From the NCBI RefSeq assembly GCF_016808335.1, contig NC_053146.1:5371015-5435014 (forward strand): a stretch of 64,000 bases of DNA. Reading direction: 5' to 3'. Below, one piece after another: positions 47,136 through 55,785 of the stretch. Below the pieces are notes generated by a model. The model did not search any database and was not told the origin of the DNA. It saw only the letters and a program-made list of their open reading frames with translations. Made by a program: the position numbers and the translations under genes. The stretch comes from Panicum virgatum (taxonomy: Eukaryota; Streptophyta; Magnoliopsida; Poales; Poaceae). Each line of letters opens with the position of its first letter. Position 1 is the first letter of the stretch.

Positions 47136-48447
47136 TGGTTGATGCGACTTTACCACCCGGAGTAGATATCATGAATGAACCTTTCGTGTGACAGAAATCT
47201 AACCCAACCCTTGCTCCGAATTTAGAACTAATGAAGCTATGAGAGGCACCAGAATCGAATAAGATAACTGTGGGGTGTTGGTTTATAGAGAATGTACCCG
47301 ACATGATTGGTGCTCCCTCGGGTAGTTCAGCAAGGTTGGTGAAGTTAAGTCGGCCCTGCCTGACTTGAATGGTTTGCCTTTTGCCCTTGTTCTGATCATT
47401 TCTGCGAGAAGCCTGCCCTTGAGATTGTCCCGCCTGGGGGCACATCTTGGCAAAGTGATCCGGACTCCCGCATCTAAAACAACGGTTATTGTTATCCGGG
47501 CGAGCTGCTGGCTGAGCATTCGGCCTAGGGCCTTTCTGCTGCTGCTGAGGTGCAAATCGAGCTTGCTGGGGAAGCCCGAATCGAGTCTGCTGCTGCTGTT
47601 GAGGAGGCCGAATAATCCAACGCCCTGGCTGAGGGGCCTTCTGAGAGGATGCGGGTGGGTTATTTTGCACAATACGATACCTCGGTGCAGAGGCACTCGA
47701 GGGTCCAGCAGGTGCCTTGCGCTTCTTTTCAGCGCAGTGTGCAGAAATCAGATCCTCCTGAGATATAGCCATATTCACCAACTCATTGAAAGTGTCCGCA
47801 CGGACAAGATTTAGCCTTTCTTGTAACTTGGTACAAAGGCCTCGACGGAAGCATTCACGCTTCTTAGCGTCGGTATCCGCGTGATGTCCAGCATATTGAC
47901 ACAATTGATGGAATACTTGGGCATACTGCACCACAGTACGAGTGCCCTGAGTCAAGGCCAAAAACTCGTTGAGCTTACGGTCAAGAAGTCCAGCTGGAAT
48001 ATGATGATCTCGAAAAGCCAATTTGAATTCATTCCAATTCACCACATGATCAGCCGGTAGCATCCCGTGGTAATGATCCCACCACATACGAGCTGATCCG
48101 CGAAGCTGCTGCGCGGCATAGCGAGTCTTGTTCGCTTCAGAACAAGGAGTAGTCAATAGAGAAAACTTGGACTCGATCGTGCGAATCCAAGCGTCCGTGT
48201 CCAGAGGCTCATCCGCTTTATTGAACAGCGGAGGCTGAGTGCTGAGGAAATCTTGGTAGCTCGCCTCTTGTGCGTGATGAGCATGATGCCCACCCCGCGG
48301 TTGTTGCTGAGCTTGAACCAGCTGCCACAAAATTTCCGTCTAGGCGGCAAGAACCTCAGCGATACCCACTGGTGGAGGAGGTGGAGGTGGATCGCCATTC
48401 CCCCCGGCTCCAAAACCACTAGGGGTGCCTCGAGTCGATCCCACCAT
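47080..48447 (-). pseudogene. Tekay gag-protease with a TAG at codon 36 and a frameshift
   Basis: The natural start is the ATG at 48447, directly behind an ACATTTCAG acceptor-like sequence. The N-terminus (MVGSTRGTPSGFGAGG, Pro run) leads to TAG at 48342-48340, where a Gln codon is the simplest ancestor. After the stop come the gag core (FNKADEPLDTDAWI, RMWWDHYHGML, then LNEFLALTQG), a CCHC zinc knuckle (CFRCGSPDHFAKMC) and the protease site LFDSGASHSFI. Near 47138 a one-base loss throws the frame off, and pol continues in the next frame. Gag builds the particle; protease cleaves the polyprotein. With both defects this copy probably cannot make its own particles. Confidence 0.88.
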
Positions 48448-49106
48448 CTGAAATGTGAGTACTTTTGCATTAGATCCATCATTATCACCATCTCAAATGG
48501 GAATTTCAACTCAAGATGACATGTAAATATTCAGAATTGCTTAAATCACGTCGTGTAGAAAACCGGTGATACAAAAACGCTCATAACTGGAGTTCTGTAC
48601 ATGACATAAACTTGAAATTTTTACAGGAGATATATAATTTCATGATCTACAACTTTGGTAGTCATCACAAAATCAGATTTCCAGAGTAGGTTAGTCGAAA
48701 AATTCATTTACCCCTCCTCTAGTTTTTTTTTTTTGTTTCACAGAAAACAGAGCTTCTGTAATTTGCGATTATCTCCTGCGATACTAATCCGTTTGGGCTG
48801 AAATTTTGCGAGCATATTCCCGATGAAATTTGGAACAACTTTGGTATTCAACTCAGGAGCTAAATCCGAAAGGAAAAGAGGATAAAAATTCGAACTAGCT
48901 GCTGCCTTCAGCTTTTCACATATCACTGATAATTAACACTAGTAGCATTAGGGTTCATTACATCCATCGTTCTCTCATTTCTACTTGATCACTCCTAACA
49001 TCAGTATTAAAGGGGGTTACTCAACTCTAAGTTAGCCTAGTAGCCATGATCCAAAAGTAGGCTACACTAAGAGGAGTCTACAAAAGCTAAGAAACAGTGC
49101 CTCGGT
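48448..49106 (-). other. Spacer between the extra ORF and gag in the Tekay element
   Basis: AT-rich and non-coding on both strands. The minus-strand end CTCACATTTCAG directly before the gag ATG is a good 3' splice site. No other feature was found. Confidence 0.6.
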
Positions 49107-50006
49107 CTACATGTTGACCGATGCCTCACTCGCCACGGGAGTGTGAACCTCAACCGGTGCGGGCTGCGGCGCCTGGTCCTCGGAGTCCATCTCTGAAAAG
49201 CCCTCTATCTCCTGGGGCTCGTCCTCCTCGTCCACCTGCATCTCGTCGGGAGGTGCGTGAAGGGCATCCTGCGCGTGCTGTATCGCGTGGAGCTGCCCCT
49301 GGGCCTCGTCCATCTCAAGCTGCAGGTCGTGAAACTGGTCCTCTAGGAAGTTGATCGTAGCGTCACGATCCGACACAGTGTCCTGAAGCTCGTGAACCTG
49401 GCCGTGGAGCTGGGCGATAAGAGTAGCCCTGCTCTCGAGCTCGGTACTAGCCTCCTGAAGCTGCCCATCTCTCAGCTGGACCGCCAGGTGCAGGGCCTGA
49501 GCGTGGTCCACCAACTGAGCGACGGCGTAACCCTGGTAAGTGTGAAGTCTGTAGAGACCGTCCAAGCACCTCGCTGTCGTCCGAAGGGCCCCGACCGGGT
49601 CAAGGGTAGCGACCACGTCCACGTGTGCCATCCGGTCGAGCCAAAGCGGGTCTGCCGGGTCAGGTGCAGGGAACAACCCGAACGCGGTCAGAACCACCTC
49701 CAGAGGGCGCAAAGAGCAAAAGGTGGTCATCGCCCTCATGGCGGTAAGCTCCCAGGTGTCCAGCAGGTAGTGACCGACCATCTGAGTCACGATCGGCTCC
49801 CACCCGTTGAGCGGGTGCTGCGGGATCACCATCGTCACACTGCAGCGACGAACTCCGTCCTCCACAAACTCGTGGCCATCGTAAACCGGTGGCTGGAGGT
49901 AACCGGCTGCACTCAAAAGCTCCCAAAGACGGCGGGGAAACCCGTCCCAGTGCAGGCAAGCGGAGTGCACGTGCCCCTGCGCGTCAACGACCAGCAGCTC
50001 TTCCAT
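49107..50006 (-). CDS. Extra ORF upstream of gag in the Tekay element, 299 codons
   Basis: Sense ORF between the primer site and gag, from ATG at 50006 (a Met four codons upstream is also open) to TAG at 49107. The start is chosen because ATG directly follows TTGTTGGGACAG, an acceptor-like sequence. The N-terminal part (MEELLVVDAQGHVHSACLHW) and residues 30-160 are hydrophobic/aromatic and globular-looking. About 165-255 is a heptad-rich coiled coil (QLHGQVHELQDTV, FLEDQFHDLQLEMDEAQ). The tail is acidic (QVDEEDEPQEIEGFSEMDSE). No zinc knuckle, protease or envelope-like membrane segment is seen. GC content is far above the flanking spacers. I do not recognise a family. Extra ORFs before gag are known from other plant gypsy lineages such as Ogre, but I cannot show homology. 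Confidence 0.8.
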   Translation of the reverse strand: MEELLVVDAQGHVHSACLHWDGFPRRLWELLSAAGYLQPPVYDGHEFVEDGVRRCSVTMVIPQHPLNGWEPIVTQMVGHYLLDTWELTAMRAMTTFCSLRPLEVVLTAFGLFPAPDPADPLWLDRMAHVDVVATLDPVGALRTTARCLDGLYRLHTYQGYAVAQLVDHAQALHLAVQLRDGQLQEASTELESRATLIAQLHGQVHELQDTVSDRDATINFLEDQFHDLQLEMDEAQGQLHAIQHAQDALHAPPDEMQVDEEDEPQEIEGFSEMDSEDQAPQPAPVEVHTPVASEASVNM

Positions 50007-50018
50007 CTGTCCCAACAA

Positions 50019-51377
50019 AAGACCGATGGATCAGCTGATGGTAACAAGACTACTAACTCTGGAACAGTGAAAGAAATGGCCAAAACTGTAGAGAACTTGC
50101 TTCAAAAATTCTCAAAAATTTACACAAGATCCCTCTGATATTAAGGAACAATTCATCTAGTCACCACTAAGATCAATTCGGACACCATGGGGGTGATATG
50201 CTCAGGTATTCGGAGTGACATCAACCAGGAAAACTGAGTGTCCAGAGAGGGTGTATTTTGACTATAACTCTCAACCCAGACGTCAAAAATTTTTCAAATT
50301 TTTATAGTAATCTCATCACTTAGTTGTCTACCACTTTCATGTTGAACGATTTTTAGTTTGAACAACTTATAAAGGTCAAAAAATTTCAGTTGTATAGACT
50401 GTTCAGAGTTAACAGTTTTACACAGGGTTGATCCAAAAATACAAATACCATGCTAGAAGGCTTCAAAAATTTTCAAATTTTTACAGCAGCTGGATAACTT
50501 AGGAAACACCATTTAGTCTTACTACCCCAAGTCGATTTGAGTAACTTAACAGAAGGTTAAAATTCGTGGAAACCAGGTTGCAGACTTTCTGGATACTCCT
50601 TAGGATAGTGTTTTAACTGATTTGCTTGCGATTTCCCCAGAGATTTATTTGCTAATCTTTTTGAGAATGAATGCAGAACCTATACGTCCTCACCCAGGAA
50701 AAATTGCCAAGTAACCTTGGTCTTACGCAATGACTTTGGTGGCATACATATTACGTCTCTCACTATATAGCTACTCGATATAGCTAGATAGCCTATAATT
50801 CGATTTCGAGTTAGCGTACCTGCAGAAGATTGACAGTATATAAAATGAACATTTCGTGCCAGCACTCACGAAAGCGTCCCCATACATTACCGATCACTAT
50901 AGAATCGACATCCATACCATTACCGCCGTATGGACAACGTTAAGCATACGTTATCGAAACAACGTATTGACTGAGTACCGTCTTTGACGGGGAATTGAAT
51001 TCCAATTTCGAACCATTACTCCCCATATACTCAACCGAAGTTGGTATATGGGCAGCAGCTCAAGTAGGCCACTGCTTGAGCTCCAGCGTTCGGCTCGCAT
51101 CACCGACGGGAAGGTCAGACTCCCTCAGCTGACTGAGTAAGCATACCTTCGTGGCGACGACGTAGTTGCAGAATTTAAATACTGAAAGGTAATGTGCTGG
51201 AAGTTAGCCATACAAAATAAGCCACCTGATTATACCCATAAGATTCCCTAGGGCTTTACGTCCTAGACTTGTCCTTGGAGACCCTAAACTCTTTCAAAAA
51301 CTTTAGTAGCTTTGAAGTCAAGTTTTAAGTTGTTGTTGCGAAAACCGAGGTTGCCATCCCTGGTAGGCTGTCTGCGA
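50019..51377 (-). other. Tekay leader between primer site and the extra ORF
   Basis: About 1.36 kb, AT-rich, without a frame over about 60 codons. If the acceptor at 50007 is used, this is mostly intron. Confidence 0.6.
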
Positions 51378-51389
51378 GCTCTGATGCCA
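51378..51389 (-). other. Primer binding site of the Tekay element
   Basis: Minus strand TGGCATCAGAGC, two bases after the 5' LTR end. It is complementary to the 3' end of initiator tRNA-Met, except for one base compared with the usual TGGTATCAGAGC. Confidence 0.88.
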
Positions 51390-51748
51390 GCTGTGGCGGA
51401 ACCACCCAAAACTACTGGGCCCGGGTGCACTGATCTTTGTTGCTAAGCAACTCTGACCCAATGTGGCACTCACCGGTAGTTCCTCGAGTGAAGCCTCGAT
51501 AAAAGCCACGCTATTCCAGGATCAGCAGACAACACTCACACGAAGGTGAGCCCAGAGATTACAACACAGAACATTGCATACATCTCAGAGTGATTGCAGC
51601 GGAAAGGAAATTTATTACAAACCAAGTTCAGAGTAACAAAGTACCACGGAGTTCCAACTACTCAATTATTCAAGTCTCATTGTTCAGCGGAAGCAGTAAG
51701 ATAACTAGCGAGATAACGTGACGCATCGGTAAAGCCCGTACGAATGCG

Positions 51749-51864
51749 TCACTCAGCGGGAGGGTGATTAGCACCAGCTGAAGGGCCATCCCACTCAACA
51801 GACCATCCCGGAGGCAGAGTACAAGGCCAAGTAAGACTCGCAAACAGATCTTCAAAGTTAGTAC
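51749..51864 (-). other. Exon-like block C in the Tekay 5' LTR
   Basis: Minus strand: the acceptor CACTGTTTTTCAG precedes 116 nt that are open in the phase left by block B, and TGA follows at 51751-51749. The reading is TNFEDLFASLTWPCTLPPGW, then SVEWDGPSAGANHPPAE. A TACTAAT-type sequence just upstream could serve as branch point. The copy in the other LTR is at 39879-39994. Confidence 0.42.
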
Positions 51865-52841
51865 CTGAAAAACAGTGCCACAAGCAAGGTTAAGTATACT
51901 AATACTCAGCAAGACTGACCCGTCTCCGGATATAACATAGTCCGATAACTAGACATGCAAGGTTTTTTTTTTGGTTGGTGGGGTTTGTTTGCCAAAAATG
52001 CCGCTAAATGTTGATCCTTACTTTCAGGTTTCACTTAGCCAGATTCTAGTGGAACTAACCATTCTAAATTTGCAACTAACTCTACTCAAACATGGTAGAG
52101 CAACCATTTAATCAACCAGCAGTATTATCATCATCATATTCCACTTGTTACTCTATGTGACCGAAAGCATTAAGCAATCTCATGCCGTGAGAGGCGGACG
52201 ATTCTGAATCGAATTTCAACCTGGCCAGGGGAACCTAGACCACACGCATGGGGATTGACTTCGCTCCCGCCCACGCTACTTTTCCCCTTTCTTTCCAGTC
52301 CGTGGATCCGGAACACCCTCCCCGACTACAGAGTCCGACCACTCTGCACCCGTACGTCGCGACAAAAATATAAATCCTACTTCTACCAGGAGGGTGCGAG
52401 ATCGTTCCACTCGCCGGTCCAATCAGGTACTTAAGCTTACCGATTACCATATTTCTCGGTATGTGGCTAGTACTTTCAAACGCTTAACGAAATGAGCCAC
52501 ACACCTCGACCTTAGCCATTTTTGACTACACCAGCGGGGTATCACAACTACACAACCCCGCCCGTTGTCCTTACATTTCAACAGGAATTAAAGTCAGTAC
52601 AATTCCTATTTGCTCGCGAGAGGCAGGAAACCACTCGACTTCTACCGTACCTATTTAGCATGGCAACTAGTCGATAGAGAGATCCGGTATCAAACATAGG
52701 TTCCTATGGATCATGCATCTAGGGTTTTCGATCAACGCATAGAGAACTTAAATGTAGAAAACCAACTATTACCATACATTAATAAATAGATAGCAGAATG
52801 ATAATTCGGAAAAATTAGTGGGATGATGCTCCGGGGCTTGC

Positions 52842-52985
52842 CTTCTTGGGCACTGTCTGGCAGAAAAGCTTCTGGGGCTTGGCCCAGGTCTTGAGACAAG
52901 TTAGTACAGTTCAGATTAACCTCCTGCTCCGCACGAGAGTCCGCGGGCACCAGTTCGTAGTCTCCGTCCGCGAGGTTAACCGTTT
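52842..52985 (-). other. Exon-like block B in the Tekay 5' LTR
   Basis: Minus strand: preceded by TTGCATATAG and followed by GAAG/GCAAGC, matching the GC-AG donor consensus. 144 nt, open in one frame and symmetric (phase 1-1), giving an acidic peptide (ETVNLADGDYELVPADSRAE...). The homologous block in the solo LTR at 18770 has the same phase, start (Glu) and donor, but 132 nt. Confidence 0.42.
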
Positions 52986-55004
52986 CTATATGCAATGCAA
53001 GATTTTGAGTTATTCAGGGATACAATTTCTTTCCTTCACGATAAAGTTGTAGTCCAACAAAAGTTACTTAAGTGATGATTTCAACAGTTTATTTCATGGG
53101 CAGTCATTTATAGAGTAGTAAACCTAACTACGTTTCTTCATGAATGAGTGGGGTTTTGGGTTTTCATTTTTAATTTCACACATAGCATGCTTTCATTCTT
53201 TCTTAACAACACAACTACTAAAGAGCTAGTGATGAAACACTAAAGTAACTCAGATCCAAACTTGAACATTCATGGTATAAATTTCAGCATCTACCATAGA
53301 GCAAAAGCTATAACTATTCATGCAACTGGATTACTCTAGTTGCTTCATCTTTTTGTACAGAATGTTCAACATGGGTTCTGGTGCTGCAAATTTTATGGGA
53401 GCAACTTCACAGCATATACTCAGCACTGAAATTTTTCCAGATTTTATACGCTTATACAGCAGAGGTGATAAAAAGAATAAAAACAGCAAGCCATTAACAA
53501 AGATTAATTCTACAGAAAGTTTTACTAAGGATTTGGTTCTCAAATTTTTACCAGAGACTAGTCCTGAGCTAAACATACTCCATAAAATTTTTCAAGATTT
53601 AACTCACTATGATAAATTAGTTATTCAGTTAACTTAACATGAGTTTGCATAAATTTCTCAAGATGCATTTGACCAGTATTGCATCTGAACTTTTTATCAC
53701 AGGTAGAACATACTCTAAACAAGATCATGCCCGAAAATAAAGATCAGAAACATTGTAGATTACTCAGAACAAAAATAGTAAATCTAGCCCTAAGATGCTA
53801 AGCATGATTATTCAACAAAGCAAAACTCCGTAACTGCAGCTCAAAAATTTTTAGACAGGAACATAGAGCTAAAAAGAGACTCCAGAAATAAATATAGATT
53901 TTTCTGAGCATAAGAACTATATATGAGGAATTAAGTTGATTAAACCAGCATAAATCATGGTATATAGCACACGAACTCTAATAAATTTGAAATTTAGAGA
54001 TTTGCAGGGATTCAGTGGCACAAGTCTGTAGTAAAATTTTCAGAGCAAGGTCATGTGTATATTTTCCTGAATTAAATCAAAAAAGCTAACAATAGATTAG
54101 AGAATCTTGATTGTTCTAACATGATAACTATTTTGGGTTGGTGTCATCTTTTTACTGTGATCTTAGCATTCCATTAGTGATAACATATCCAAAAATCAAG
54201 GTCATTTGATGGGTAGAACTTCATGAACATGCATAAGGTGGTTTTCTTATTCTTTTCCCTAGATTAAATTCGGTTGAGTTTCTGCAAATGTGAATGTTAC
54301 AAAATTTGTAGATTTTGTTACAAGGATTCTAGATCAGTTGAGTTTGCATTTTTCTGATTTTTCTGTGATTTGTTTCGCATTTTAGAAGTTCACTGGTATA
54401 CACTGTAAAACTTGCAGAGACACCCTTGAACGAAAAAAAGAAATTACAACCGGGTCCTTCGCCGGCCTTCTCCGCCGTGGCATCTTGCCGGTGGTGTTCT
54501 GCGGTGCAGGGCTTACCGGGGCTGCCACGGGGAGGCGCGTGGGGGAGAAAGGATCGAGGAACACCTACCCTGGTCGTCGTTCGAGCGTTTGGAGCACAGG
54601 TTCGAGCTCGTCGGCGTTGATGGCGGGTCGGTTGTTCGGTTCGCCGGCGCTGGAGGTGAAGGAGGGCTCGGGGTAGTGGAACAGGGCACGCACGAGCACC
54701 GCGTGAGCTCGTGGATGCTTCTGGGGTAGCTGTCGGGCTCGGTCTTCCCCGGAGCTGGCCGGTCCGCGGTGAGCCTGAGCTCGCCGGCGGCGGCGCAAAA
54801 GGGGAACGGCTTCGGGAGGGGGTTTGGATTCGATTCCGCGCGCGTGGAGCTTAACTGGGAGATGGCGAAGCTGCTGCGGTGGTCGGAGGGGGCAATGTGG
54901 GGCTGGGCTAGCCGGCCCGCGCGAGCTGGATCTCGGCGGCCATGGCGGAGCGGCGGGAGGAGGAAGAAGGGGAAGAAGGGGCGCGACTGTGGGGTTCTGG
55001 GGGT

Positions 55005-55011
55005 CTTTATA
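55005..55011 (-). promoter_or_regulatory. TATA box of the Tekay 5' LTR
   Basis: TATAAAG on the minus strand in a GC-rich context (GGCCTATAAAGACCCCC). An identical copy is at 43135-43141 in the 3' LTR. A very short upstream ORF in strong ATG context (CGCCATGGCC) starts about 65 bases downstream and has 11 codons. Confidence 0.6.
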
Positions 55012-55785
55012 GGCCAAAGAGCTCCTGGGCGAGGGTGCAGCGACTGGGGGAGGTCGATTTGGGTCAGGGGCGCACGACGGCGAGCGGGCAGAGCGGCAGC
55101 GGCGCGGCGCATGGCGGAGGGTGTCGTGGCGGCACGGGGAGCGGCCTGGGACGCGTGTGCGCGCGAGGAGATGCCAAGGGGCGGGCCAGGTGGCGCTGAG
55201 AGACTCCCTGGGTCCATATGGCCGCGGGCGCGCGGTGGACGAAGTCCACCGGCGGCGTACGGCGGGCGGCGGGCGAAACAGAGCCAGCCGGGAGAGAGAG
55301 ATGGAGATGGGGGCTCTTTTGCTATTTCTGAAATTTCCAGGGACCTCTCGGTAAACTAAAATTATCTCCTAATTGGAGGGCTCAAATGGAAAAGTGTTGA
55401 ATACCACTTTTGCATAACTTTTCAAGATCTACAACTTTTGTGTTATGCAAATTTTCATTTGAAACTCACATTTTGAACTATTGGTACATTTGCATATTTG
55501 CACAAAAGGACTTTAGTTTTATTCAGTTTTTGAATTGATTTTTGCTGAAGTTCAATTGAGCACATGTCAATTGAAACACCTCCCATGAGCCAACTAAATT
55601 TTTGTGCATATTTTTGAATTAACTTTTGAATAGCTTTTCACCCTTTTTCTTTCTCCTTTCATTTCTTATGCAATAACTGGTCTTTTATTTGAACCCTTCT
55701 CTTGAATTATTTTCCCAAATTTTCTTTTAACTTTAACTAAGGTGTATTGATTGGATTTAAAAGTATTGACACCTGAGGTGTCACA

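Larger units (their letters stand above)
39522..55785 (-). mobile_element. Full-length Tekay-type Ty3/gypsy chromovirus, 16264 bp
   Basis: Two LTRs (39522-43914 and 51392-55785), both TG...CA, with perfect ATAAT duplications at 39517-39521 and 55786-55790. The insertion interrupts the SIRE integrase and keeps its frame on both sides. Minus orientation: the 5' LTR is on the right, then primer site, extra ORF (50006-49107), gag-protease (48447-47080), pol (to 43910) and 3' LTR. LTRs differ by about 11 substitutions and two small indels by my reading, so insertion is recent. The C-terminal chromodomain-like segment, 4.4-kb LTRs and RT type point to the Tekay/Del lineage. Confidence 0.95.
51392..55785 (-). 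repeat. 5' LTR of the Tekay element, 4394 bp
   Basis: Mirror copy of 39522-43914. A TATAAAG core at 55011-55005 puts the likely start near 54978, giving about 0.8 kb of U3 and an unusually long 3.6 kb of R-U5. The region right after the start is GC-rich, ends at a CAGG/GTAGGTG donor-like site (about 54565) and is followed by two exon-like blocks. Confidence 0.95.

Noticed and set aside
47365..47814. 149-codon antisense ORF over Tekay gag, and similar antisense frames over the extra ORF (49392-50138)
   Set aside because: Shadow of the sense coding sequence; no splice or promoter signal and no family pattern.
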